From Chloroflexota bacterium (lineage in GTDB: Bacteria; Chloroflexota; Anaerolineae; J036; Brachytrichaceae), in assembly GCA_025354985.1 (NCBI GenBank), contig JANXLU010000081.1, positions 18,852 to 82,851 of the forward strand: 64,000 nt of DNA. The letters run 5' to 3'. Each line of letters begins with the position of its first letter. Position 1 is the stretch's first letter. A model generated the notes under the pieces. The model had not been told where the DNA came from, did no database searches, and saw nothing but the letters and a program-made list of their open reading frames with translations. Shown here in pieces: positions 26,604 to 36,300 of the stretch. Made by a program: the position numbers and the translations under genes.

Positions 26604-27479
26604 TTACGTTTTCCAATAGGGTCTAAACCAGGCATCTTGCATGCGAATATAGCGACGCGTGTCTTGTTTTATTTGTTCAGTTGCCTTGTCAATCGTCAGC
26701 GTGCCGGCAATCACATCGGCAAGCTCGCGATAACCCAGCGCGCTCATGCTGGGCAATGTCTTGATCGCCGAATTGTCCAACCCACGGCTATTTAGCCGTA
26801 CGGTCAGTGACCGCACCTCGGCGAGCCAACCGCCATCCATCATAGCGGCGATGCGTGCGTCTGCACGCGCATAAAGCTCATCCCGGGGAAGCGCGACATT
26901 TTCGATCTGCAAATCCGTATCGTTCAAGGGTGATTTGCGTTGCAGGTCGCTCCACTTGGTGCCGGTCACTTCCATCACTTCAAGCGCCCGGATCACCCGG
27001 CGCACGTTACGTGGATCAATCGTGGTCGCAGCCTGTGGGTCACGCTGCACCAGCTCGCGATTGAGCGCCTGAATCCCATGACGATCCGCAAGCGTTTCCC
27101 ATTTGCGCCGGATCTCTTCATTTGGCGCAACTTCGGGCACCTGCCAACCCTCAATAACCGCGCGAATATACTGGCCGGTTCCACCCACCAATATGGGTGT
27201 TTTATCGCGATCCCGAATCTGCGCAATCGCACCGCGCGCCAGCTCCAAGTATTCTGACAGGGAAAATGTCTCGTGCGGTTCGCGCAGGTTGATCAAGTGG
27301 TGCGCCACGCGCTGTTGATCCGCGGGCGAGGGCTTGTTTGTGCCGATATCCATGCCACGGTAAACATGTCGCGAATCAGCGGAAACGATCTCGCCATTAA
27401 TCTGCAGCGCCAGCTCCATGGCACGCGCACTCTTGCCCACCGCTGTAGGGCCAATCACAATGATCAGTTTGGCTGGCAT
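26604..27479 (-). CDS. miaA: tRNA dimethylallyltransferase
   Basis: Adds a dimethylallyl group to N6 of A37 in tRNAs reading codons that begin with U. The Walker A motif VIGPTAVGKSARA is at the N-terminus, followed by IVSADSRHVYRGMDIGTNKP, the PILVGGTGQYIRAVIEG segment, and the Arg-rich NVRRVIRALEVMEVTG. ATG 27479 gives a 291-residue protein starting MPAKLIIVIGP. A TACAAT box lies exactly 6 nt before it, which supports this start over upstream codons. It is followed after 3 nt by manD. Confidence 0.95.
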   Translation of the reverse strand: MPAKLIIVIGPTAVGKSARAMELALQINGEIVSADSRHVYRGMDIGTNKPSPADQQRVAHHLINLREPHETFSLSEYLELARGAIAQIRDRDKTPILVGGTGQYIRAVIEGWQVPEVAPNEEIRRKWETLADRHGIQALNRELVQRDPQAATTIDPRNVRRVIRALEVMEVTGTKWSDLQRKSPLNDTDLQIENVALPRDELYARADARIAAMMDGGWLAEVRSLTVRLNSRGLDNSAIKTLPSMSALGYRELADVIAGTLTIDKATEQIKQDTRRYIRMQDAWFRPYWKT

Positions 27480-27511
27480 CACCCGATTGTAAATTGACTT
27501 GGAATGCACAA

Positions 27512-27538
27512 AGCCCGGTGGTGAAACACCACCGGGCT
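27512..27538 (-). terminator. intrinsic-terminator-like hairpin
   Basis: A perfect 12-bp stem (27512-27523 with 27527-27538) with a 3-nt loop lies 34 nt after the stop of the Ig-like protein gene on the minus strand. On that strand the stem is followed only by a weak TTTGTG tract. It separates that gene from miaA. Confidence 0.7.
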
Positions 27539-27572
27539 CTATGTTATGCCCAAACGATCGTTAGCAGTTGTC

Positions 27573-29297
27573 TTATGGCAACAAATCTTCTAAACTGGCA
27601 CCGGTAACCGGCAGCAGCGCAGAGGTAATGTTGACCGTGGCCGCACCTTCACCAAGCTTCTTTTTGTCCTTGTCAACAGACACCGCGCGCACGGTGTGTG
27701 CTCCTGCAGTTAGGTTTAGAGGCACGGCCAGTAACCAATCGCCACCTGCGCTACACGGTACGGTGCCGATCAAAGTCGTACCGTCAAAGACCTGCACCTG
27801 CGCATTTGGAACGCACTTGCCGCGCAACAATGCGCCAGCCTGCATGTTTCCACCGATGGGCGGGAGAATTGATGTCTCTGCAATTGCAACTGGCGCGGGC
27901 GTGGCTGCAGCTGCGCCAATGGTGATGGTTGCAGTACTTTCGCTTAGCTTTTTGCCATCTTTGTCAATTAACACGGCGCGAATCGTGTGCGCCCCGGCTG
28001 ACAAGGTCGTGGGCAGGGCGAACGTCCAGTCACCGCCTTCGCTGCAAGGAACCGTACCAAGCAGGGTCGCACCATCAAAGACTTGAACTTGCGCATTTGG
28101 TACGCATTTGCCGCCAATTTGCGCACCCGGCAGCACGCCTGCGCCAGCGGGCACCACAATGGTGGTCGCAGCGGCCACCACGGGAACGGGCGTCGAAGCT
28201 CCAACTGAAACCGTCATGGTCGCCGTGCTCTCACTCAAAGTCTTGCCGTCCTTGTCAATCGAGACCGCACGAATCGTGTGTGATCCTGGCGCGAAGTTGG
28301 CTGGCAAATTGAACACCCAATCGCCACCCGCGCTGCAAGGAACCGTGCCGAGCAAGGTCGTGCCATCAAACACCTCAACCTGTGCACCGGGCACGCACTT
28401 CCCGCCAAGCGGCGCACCGGGTACGACGATTCCACCAATTGGGACCACGATGCTTGTGGCGGTGGTCGGCGTCACAACGAGCTTCGGCGCGACCGTTGCA
28501 GCCGCAGCGATGACATCACCCAGCGTAAACGCAACCGGTGCGCCGACGCCGATGATGTTCCCCTTGTCATCACACTGCCGCAGGATAAACCTGTGTGCAC
28601 CCGCAGCAAGTTTGGAAGCATCAAACGACCACGTGCCATCCGCTGCAGCCTTCAAGTCGGCCAGTAGCGTATTTTCATCAAACAACCTCAAGCATGCATT
28701 CGAGGCGGCAATGCCTTCGACGAGCCCGAGCTTGCCCAAGTCGATCTTGGCGCCGTCCTTCAGGCTTCCAATCATCGGAATAACAAAATCCGGAACAATC
28801 GCTTTGGCGATCACCGTGGGCACAACCACGGTGGGCACTGCAGTTGGCGGCGGCGGGGCCGGTGTCGGAGGAACAGGCGTTGGCAACGCGGCAAAGGGTG
28901 CTGCGGCAACGTTCACACTCAGTGGCGCGACGGACAATTCGCCGGCGCGATAGCCATTGTTGTTGCCGCAAGACTTGATCGTGATACTGTGATTCCCGGC
29001 GGCAAGATCGGCCAAATACTTGAACGATCCGCCCGCATCCGCCACGGCCTGACCAATATTGCTCGGACCGTCAAAAATCAAAATACACTCGTTGGGTGCG
29101 GCCACACCGCTGATTTCGGTTGGCTTGCCGGCAATAGCCCCACTGACCTGATTCAGCCGCGCAGCGCCGGTGCCGATGCCACCCATCAGGAACGTGACAA
29201 GACAGCACAAAAGTGGTAGCAACAACAATGGAACCAACAGGGTCCAACGCCAGTAGTTACGCCATGCTGGGCAGTTTCTACACAATCTTGCTAACAT
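27573..29297 (-). CDS. membrane-anchored Ig-like repeat protein
   Basis: A 574-residue extracytoplasmic protein. A basic N-terminus precedes one long membrane helix (LLVPLLLLPLLCCLVTFLMG, about residues 20-40). Five Ig-like/adhesin-type modules follow, split by a Pro/Thr-rich linker near residues 137-160. The last three are close copies of about 90-95 residues with the theme KCVPGAQVEVFDGTTLLGTV and SIDKDGKTLSESTATMTV. The C-terminus reads LLPVTGASLEDLLP, an LPxTG-like string without the hydrophobic helix and basic tail expected of a sortase signal. A GGAG precedes the ATG. Probably a surface or periplasmic structural protein; no enzymatic domain is seen. Confidence 0.8.
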   Translation of the reverse strand: MLARLCRNCPAWRNYWRWTLLVPLLLLPLLCCLVTFLMGGIGTGAARLNQVSGAIAGKPTEISGVAAPNECILIFDGPSNIGQAVADAGGSFKYLADLAAGNHSITIKSCGNNNGYRAGELSVAPLSVNVAAAPFAALPTPVPPTPAPPPPTAVPTVVVPTVIAKAIVPDFVIPMIGSLKDGAKIDLGKLGLVEGIAASNACLRLFDENTLLADLKAAADGTWSFDASKLAAGAHRFILRQCDDKGNIIGVGAPVAFTLGDVIAAAATVAPKLVVTPTTATSIVVPIGGIVVPGAPLGGKCVPGAQVEVFDGTTLLGTVPCSAGGDWVFNLPANFAPGSHTIRAVSIDKDGKTLSESTATMTVSVGASTPVPVVAAATTIVVPAGAGVLPGAQIGGKCVPNAQVQVFDGATLLGTVPCSEGGDWTFALPTTLSAGAHTIRAVLIDKDGKKLSESTATITIGAAAATPAPVAIAETSILPPIGGNMQAGALLRGKCVPNAQVQVFDGTTLIGTVPCSAGGDWLLAVPLNLTAGAHTVRAVSVDKDKKKLGEGAATVNITSALLPVTGASLEDLLP

Positions 29298-29313
29298 TTA
29301 TTGACGCTCCTAG

Positions 29314-32300
29314 TTATTTGGCAATCAGAGCTTTCGCCCGTGCAATCCAGGATGCAAAGTCCGGCATTTTGGGTGGCTTGCGTGCGCCGATACAAATTTT
29401 TTCAAGCTGCTCCGCGCTAGCGGCCGCCAGCGCCTGATATGTGCAGATGCCTGCATCGTAAAGGCGCTTTTCATAGGTGTAGCCAACGCCTCCCAGCGGT
29501 TCAAAATCGTCCGGAGCAATGGCGCTCCAGATGCGCCCAACTGAATTGCTCTCGTTCGCGAGCTTGAGTGCGTCTGCGCGGGTGTCGGCAAAGGCTACCC
29601 GGATAAGATCCAAATCAGTCACGTTTAGGATGCGTCTGAAATCGGCGTCGCTTAGGTTGGCCAATTCCCAATATGTGCCGATATCGGAACTATACAACCG
29701 GGCTTCGAACACCGTGCCGATTCCCCTGACATCTGACAAATGCTGCGGGCACGCGGCTACCGTGGCGACCACGCCGGCTGGCAGGTTCGCGTTGGCGGCA
29801 ACCTTGGCGGCGACCCCCGCGGCCTTCATGTCCGCGGTGCCGGTGGCGCCAAACTTGTTCGCCCCATAGGCCACGGCACTGACGACAACTGTGGGGGCAA
29901 CCGAAACCAATTGATCCGGTGCGATTACCTGGGATGCAATCGTCGTGGTGACGGCGGGCGCTGCCGTTGCTGGATTCGCAACCAGCTTCATTTTCAACGC
30001 ATCGCGGTCGGCCTGCAGGCTATTCACCTCGGCGCGCAGTGAACCGATCTGTGCATGCGCTTCTGCCAATGCCTTTTCACCGTCGGTTGCCTTGGTGCTC
30101 AATTCGCTTAGTTTTGTCTGCAAGATGGCCCCACCTGCAACCGCAGCGGCAAACTCCGTGGCTTTTCCGTTGAGGTCATTCTGCATTGCCGTATGCGCGT
30201 CCAGCGCGGCCAGCGCCTCCGACAGCGTTTTGGCATGATGAGCCTTGGCCTCTGCCAGCGCAGCTTCCTGTGCGCTCAAGTCGAGGTTGATTTTCTGCAG
30301 GCCGTTGACCTCGGCGCGCAGTGAACCGATCTGTGCATGCGCTTCTGCCAATGCCTTTTCACCGTCGGTTGCCTTGGTGCTCAATTCGCTCAGTTTTGTC
30401 TGCAAGATGGCCCCACCTGCAACCGCAGCGGCAAACTCCGTGGCTTTTCCTTTGAGGTCATTCTGCATTGCCGTATGCGCGTCCATCGCGGCCTGCGCAT
30501 CCGACTGTGCTTTGGCATGCAGAGCCTTGGCCTCTGCCAGCGCAGCATCCTTTGCGCTCAAGTCGAGGTTGAATTTGGCGCCGGATTCCCCGGCCAGCTT
30601 GACATCTCCTTCGAGCTTGCCGATGCGTGCGCGCAGATCAGCCATTTCCATGTCCTTGGCATTTAGCTGATTGGTCCACTTACTAGTGTCAGCCGCGAAC
30701 TTCATATCCGCCTCAAGCTTCACCGCGCGATCATTTGCATCTGCCAATGCTTTGGTACTGGCATCCTTATCGCTCGTTGCGGCGCTAGTAGTCGCTTGTA
30801 ACGCCGCACCGGCACCCGCGACCGCGGCTAGCGTGGCGACCGCAACTGCCGGTGAACCAGACGCAACGCTGGTCGCGGTCGCGGCGGGTGGTGCAAGGTC
30901 AGTTGGCAGCGATGAGTCCATTTGCATCGTCAAAGTCGGTGCACCTGTTGCGTGAACGGCCGCAAGCTTCGTCCTTAGTGCATCACGATCCGCCTGCACG
31001 CTGTTGACCTCGGCGCGCAGTGAACCGATTTGAGCATATGCTTCAGCCAGCGCCTTATCGCTATTTGTTGCCTTGCTGCTCACATCACTAAGTTTGGACT
31101 GAAGAATGGCCCCGCCCGCAACCGCGGCGGCAAACTCCGTGGCCTTGCCTTTGAGGTCATTCTGCGTTCCGGCGTGGGCGTTCAACGCCGTGTTCAAGTC
31201 CACCTGTACTTTCGCCAGCTGAGCCTTTGCATCGGCCAGCGCAACATCCTTTGCACTCAAATCAAGGTTATATCTGGCACTCGACTCCCCGGCCAGCTTG
31301 ACATCCCCCTCGAGCTTTCCAATGCGGCCACGCAGATCGGCCAATTCCATATCTTTGGCATTGAGCTGGTTGGTCCACTTGCCGGTGTCGCCTGCAGGCT
31401 TCAAATCCGCCTCAAGCTGCGCCGCCCGATCATTTGCAACAGCCAAGGCCTTTGCATTTGCTTCCTTCTCACCGGTAAATGCACTAATGGACGCAGTCAG
31501 CGCAGCGCCACCCACGGCTGCCGCTGCAACCTTCGCCATTTCGGCTTTCAGATCGTTTGCATGCACTTCCGCTGTCACCTTCGCGTCGGCATCGAGCTTG
31601 GCGAGCTTCGCCCGCAGGTCACTCAACTCGGAATCCTTCGCCGTCAATTGCGCGGTCCATTTGCTGGTGTCGCTGGCAATCTTCAGATCTGCCTCAACCT
31701 TGGCCGCACGAGCATTTGCGTCAATAAGTGCTTTCGAGGATGTATCACGATCTCCCGAAAGCTTTCCGATGGTTGCGCTTAGCGCCGCGCCGCTTGCAGC
31801 TGCAGCGGCAGTTTTTGAGATCTCAATCTTCAAATCATTGGCATGCTTCTCCGCCAGCGCCTTCGCATCAGCGTCAGCCTTCGCCAAGCGGGCGCGCAAA
31901 TCTGCGGCCTCGGTATCCTTAAACTTCACATCAGATGCAAATTTGAGCGTGTTGTCCGCGTGGGCAGTAAGAGCCGCTTCATGCATGGCGATCCTGCCAT
32001 GGGCTTCTGCCAACGCGGCTTCCGCAGCCGCCCTCGCGGCATGCGCTTCATTCATCTTGTGCTGCAACACCGCGCCACCCATCACCGCGGCGGCTAATTC
32101 GGCTGTTTTGGTTCCATGCGCCTGCACCGCAAACTCGTGCGCCGCAGTCAGGTTATCATGATGATGCTGAAGCTTGTTGTGCGAAAGGGTCAACGCAGCG
32201 TGCTGATCACCCAGCACTTTATGCTTGGCCTCCCATGCCGCGTGCCCCGCAAGCGCAGCATTGTTGTCGGCTTCCAGCTTGGCATACTTTGCGCGCAGGT

Positions 32301-33087
32301 CTGCGAGCTCCAGATCACGCGTCTTAACCGATGATTCAAAGGTCATCGATTTGTCGCCATGCGTCTTGAGGTCGGCTTCAAGTAGCGCAATCCGTGCCCG
32401 CGCATCATTCAAATCTTTGAGCGAAGCAGCCTTCTCACCAGTCAGCTTGCTGATCGTCGTCTGCAACAGCGCGCCACCGGCCAGCGCAGCGGCGAGCTCA
32501 CCAGCCCGGCTCTTAAGATCGCTTTGTGCGGTGGTGTGTAGCGCCAGGTTTGCACCGTGATCACCTTCAAGCTTGGCATAGCGCACCTTCCAATCTGCAA
32601 TCTCGGCATCCCGAGCCTTGAGTTGAATGTCCCACTTACTGGTATCCGTGGCCGCCTTCAGGCTGGCATCCCGTTCAGCGGTAAGCCTTGCAATGGTCGC
32701 GGTCAACGCTGCGGAACCCGCCGCAGCCGCTGCGAGTTCCGCCACTCCGTTCTTCAGTTCGGTTGAAACCGACACGTGCTTGGCCTCCCAATCTTTGGCG
32801 CGCAGGGTCTGGTCTGCAGCCGTCTTTTGATGCAGCTTCAGATCGTTCTCAAGCGCCGCCCGGCCGGTGGTTGCCAGGTTAAGATCGGCCGTTGACTTGT
32901 CTAAGTTTGCACGTGCGGTCTTCAAGTCTGCCTGGGCCAGGTTTAACGATGCTTGAGTTTCCTCATCGACATACTTTCTGCGTGCGAGGATAAAACTTAT
33001 CAGCGCGTTAAGGAACCAACCCAAGAGAAAGAAGAGAATCGCGGCCAGTATTGGAAATGTTCTGAGATAGTCGAGAAAGAAATTCAT
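29314..33087 (-). CDS. giant membrane-anchored coiled-coil protein with C-terminal helix-hairpin-helix units
   Basis: A 1257-residue protein. Residues 1-35 hold one membrane helix (FPILAAILFFLLGWFLNALI). A very long Ala/Lys/Asp/Glu-rich coiled coil of about 1050 residues follows, built of variants of a unit reading LADLRAKYAKLEAD and EFAAAVAGGAILQTKLSELS. The C-terminal 130 residues hold two helix-hairpin-helix-like units (LSDVRGIGTVFEARLYSSDI and FEPLGGVGYTYEKRLYDAGI). Such HhH tails are usually annotated as nucleic-acid-binding or flap-nuclease-like, but no catalytic residues are evident. A strong AAGGAG lies upstream of the ATG. It may span the periplasm or cytoplasm as a tether; this is inference. 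Confidence 0.8.
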   Translation of the reverse strand: MNFFLDYLRTFPILAAILFFLLGWFLNALISFILARRKYVDEETQASLNLAQADLKTARANLDKSTADLNLATTGRAALENDLKLHQKTAADQTLRAKDWEAKHVSVSTELKNGVAELAAAAAGSAALTATIARLTAERDASLKAATDTSKWDIQLKARDAEIADWKVRYAKLEGDHGANLALHTTAQSDLKSRAGELAAALAGGALLQTTISKLTGEKAASLKDLNDARARIALLEADLKTHGDKSMTFESSVKTRDLELADLRAKYAKLEADNNAALAGHAAWEAKHKVLGDQHAALTLSHNKLQHHHDNLTAAHEFAVQAHGTKTAELAAAVMGGAVLQHKMNEAHAARAAAEAALAEAHGRIAMHEAALTAHADNTLKFASDVKFKDTEAADLRARLAKADADAKALAEKHANDLKIEISKTAAAAASGAALSATIGKLSGDRDTSSKALIDANARAAKVEADLKIASDTSKWTAQLTAKDSELSDLRAKLAKLDADAKVTAEVHANDLKAEMAKVAAAAVGGAALTASISAFTGEKEANAKALAVANDRAAQLEADLKPAGDTGKWTNQLNAKDMELADLRGRIGKLEGDVKLAGESSARYNLDLSAKDVALADAKAQLAKVQVDLNTALNAHAGTQNDLKGKATEFAAAVAGGAILQSKLSDVSSKATNSDKALAEAYAQIGSLRAEVNSVQADRDALRTKLAAVHATGAPTLTMQMDSSLPTDLAPPAATATSVASGSPAVAVATLAAVAGAGAALQATTSAATSDKDASTKALADANDRAVKLEADMKFAADTSKWTNQLNAKDMEMADLRARIGKLEGDVKLAGESGAKFNLDLSAKDAALAEAKALHAKAQSDAQAAMDAHTAMQNDLKGKATEFAAAVAGGAILQTKLSELSTKATDGEKALAEAHAQIGSLRAEVNGLQKINLDLSAQEAALAEAKAHHAKTLSEALAALDAHTAMQNDLNGKATEFAAAVAGGAILQTKLSELSTKATDGEKALAEAHAQIGSLRAEVNSLQADRDALKMKLVANPATAAPAVTTTIASQVIAPDQLVSVAPTVVVSAVAYGANKFGATGTADMKAAGVAAKVAANANLPAGVVATVAACPQHLSDVRGIGTVFEARLYSSDIGTYWELANLSDADFRRILNVTDLDLIRVAFADTRADALKLANESNSVGRIWSAIAPDDFEPLGGVGYTYEKRLYDAGICTYQALAAASAEQLEKICIGARKPPKMPDFASWIARAKALIAK
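30026..30589 (-). repeat. two tandem 282-bp repeats inside the coiled-coil gene
   Basis: Two adjacent in-frame copies (30026-30307 and 30308-30589; 94 codons each) are nearly identical at DNA level, encoding AEAHAQIGSLRAEVN through KATEFAAAVAGGAILQTK. A more diverged third copy begins at about 31007. The near-identity points to a recent duplication or ongoing recombination. Confidence 0.85.
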
Positions 33088-33388
33088 TGTTTACTCCTTA
33101 CCAAGTATTTTGCGATTGCTGCTGCAAATCGACTTATGGGGGATCTTACAACTTCTGGCGGAAATCTCACGAGAGACTCATCCAAATTATTATAGCGTCC
33201 AATCTTTACTTCTCATTAAGCTATCGTGACCAGTCCTGCAAATTTCCCCTGTGGGAGCGATGCAAAGGACGGAAATTTTGGCAACAAAATTCCAGATGAG
33301 CAATACTGTTTCGCGAAGACGTGCTTAAATAGCACTGCGTCGTGATTACACCAATAAACCTAAGTAGCATGGTTGACGCGCTTGTTTC
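33088..33388. other. 301-nt intergenic region upstream of the coiled-coil gene
   Basis: On the minus strand this contains a Shine-Dalgarno AAGGAG (about 33093-33098) for the coiled-coil gene and a TATAAT at 33189-33194, implying a leader of about 95 nt, unusually long for this genome. No RNA gene, repeat or further open frame was recognised. Confidence 0.55.
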
Positions 33389-36300
33389 TTAGCGCTTCAC
33401 GACGGGCAAATACAGACCATTCTTGCTAGCTTGAATGTTTGCATAGCGCACCAAGTTATTGCTGCTGTCGCCCACCACGATTCGATCCTGGGACAAATTG
33501 ACAGTCACGTCAACCGGAAAATTGTAGCGCGCATCGGCGCCTTGTCCATCCGCACGACCCGTGGCGCCAACCAATCCGGACACGGTCGCCATCTGGTTCG
33601 CAGCGACATTTATTCGGCGAATCACCTGGTTACCCGTATCCGCCACATAAGCATACCGCCCATCGGCTGTCAGTGCCACGCCATGCGGCTGATTTAGCCC
33701 CTTTGAAGAAGCAATGACAGTGCTAACCACGAAAGGAGACGCGGTCAAATCAATTTTCAGGATCGCATTGCCAGCCGTGTCCGCAACCAGGGCAAATGTG
33801 CCATTACCCGGGATCGACACGCCATCCGGCGCGTTTAAGAGACCTCCTGAAGCAACATCCTGAATTTCGTTTGAATCGACCAACACGCGGCGCAGGCGAT
33901 GCGCCAATGGCTCGGTGAAGTACACGGCCACGCCGTCCCAGCTGGCGGCCAGACCGCTTGGCCCCGACAAGCCACTGGCGATCGTGGTCACTTCCGTCGT
34001 TTTCACGTCCACCCGACGAATCGCATTGTTACCGGTATCCGCAACATACACATACTGTCCATCCGGGCTTACCGCCAGCCCGGCTGGGTTGTTCAGCTGT
34101 GAAGTCCCGATCAAGCCATTCTGTGCGCCTGGCGTGCCCGCCATGCCAGCAAGCGTCGTAACGACACCCGTCGTCAAATTAATCTTTCGAACAGTGTGGT
34201 TGCCGGTGTCAGAGACATAGCTAACCACGCCGTCCGGGCTGACCGCCACCCGCGTCGGCGAGCGGAAGCCAGCGCTCCGGCCCTGGGCGTCATTGTTTCC
34301 GGGCGAGGCATCTGCATGACCCGCAATGGTGCCCATCGCGATATTGCCCGGTGTCGCATGGGGTCTATTCACCCGGAGCTTGGTTAGCGGGTCGCCAAGC
34401 AGGATGTAGGTGTTCATCGAATCACCCTTGATCGCAGCCTGTGCACCAATATAGGCAGCGTTGACCAGCGCACCGATGGGTTGGGATTGATCTGCTGTAG
34501 TGTTTGCCCAAAGTTTGCCAAACAATCCAAAGGCCAGCCTGTTGTGATCTTGGATGTTGTCCCAACCGGACGAACCCCACACTGCCATTGCCGAGTTCGC
34601 GTTTCGGTGAAATTTTTCGTCAAGTGACGCCCCATTTGGCATTGGGCGGTCGATCCACGAAGTCGCACACGTAAATTCCAGCATGAACGGCATCCGCCCG
34701 TTGTTGTTGATCGTGTCCGGGTTATCGATGTTGTACAGCACAGGATCCGCCCAGACCGGCCAGTTTCCATGACCGCTGTAGACCGCGATTCCCTGTCCCT
34801 GACTCAGCAGTGGGCTTACCTGACTCTGAAAAACCCGCGCAGCAAGCGCTCCACCATCCGTCGCAGATGGCGGGATGACATAGTTCAGCCGGCCAATTTG
34901 AGTCCCGGCGGGCTGGCGTTGAATGATCTGCTCATTGGCTGCGGCAAAATCGCCTGCAGAATCCGGTGTGAGATCCAAATTGTCCGCAAAGTAGCGCTGC
35001 TGAGTTCTCCATGCTCCGTTGTCAAACGAGCTCTCATACGAAATGATTTTGCCCACTACAGTGGTCAGCTGCGTCGTGTTAATGGCTGACAATCGGCCAA
35101 TGTAAGCATCTGGCAGCGCATCATAGTCAATACTGCCATTGCCCAGATCATAAATCGCGTCACAGCTCCACCGAACAAAGCAGGTATCACAGTCCGCCTC
35201 GCCAACTTCCGAGTCAACGTTTGCCAAATAGGTCGGCACATAGGTCGAATTGACGTAGTCCACGTCATATAGGCCGGTGTTCCAGTCAAAATCACGGGTT
35301 AGGCGGTTTAGAGGATCGTAACTGCTGTCGCCCACCAGGGTCACAGCAATCGGCTTAACAGACCATGTCGCATACGCATAGCGCAGGAAGTTCCGAATTG
35401 ACTCGGCATCCAGATCCCCCGTGCCATACCAATCATACAAACGGTCAACTGGAACGATCTGTGGTTTGTAGCCCTGGTCTTGCCTAAGTTTGCGCAACGG
35501 TTCCACCGGACCAAGCAAGCTCGCATGCGCGATATACACAGCGTTGCCGGCGCGCGGCGTCGCCAGGTCCTCCCAGTTTCCATATTTGGCCACCGTCGGA
35601 AACGCAACCGTGGAGGGAATCATGACAAAATAGTCGCGGTCACCCGGGGACTGAAAGTCTGCCCCCACCATGCTCACCACCGTTGGACTGGCAGGATCGG
35701 TGACGTCATAGACGCTTGATCCTGTGGGCAAATTTGCAAGCCGGTAACTCGATGCGCCTGCAAGCGTATGCAGTCGAACACCTGGCGAGGTTGCGAAAAA
35801 GGACAGGTTCACCAATCGACTCCAGCGCACGCGCTGCACCAACAGCTGTTCAATTTCGCCAGCGACCGGAGGATTGTTTACGTGAATGGTTCCTGCGCTG
35901 GATGTGCTAGTGAGTGCAGCGTCAGGCATCGTCCAATTCCCTAGTCCGGACCCGGTAAAGGTGGCAATGGAAAGCCCAACAAATACCGATACCGAATACG
36001 TGTGTATGTTCTGGCGTACGGCATCCACACTGACTGTAGTGGGTCCGACCGCGGGTAAAACATTTGCAATGGTAAACGGGTAATCGCGAATTGAAGGGTC
36101 CGACGGTGCGACAACGTTTGCGCTGTACCAGTGATCACCAGCGGCCCCGGCGTATTTGGGATAGTACAGTTTAGTTTCACGCCAGGCACCCAATTCGTAT
36201 GCAGTTGTTCTGGGCGAAGGTGCCGGAACCGTACCGCTGGCCGCCATCCGCAGACCCGCACCATTGTCAACAACCAGCCAATAGGTTGAGGTTGTATTAA

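Noticed and set aside
27573..27620. Functional sortase signal at the end of the Ig-like protein
   Set aside because: LPVTG is not followed by a membrane helix or basic tail, so it was not annotated as an anchor.
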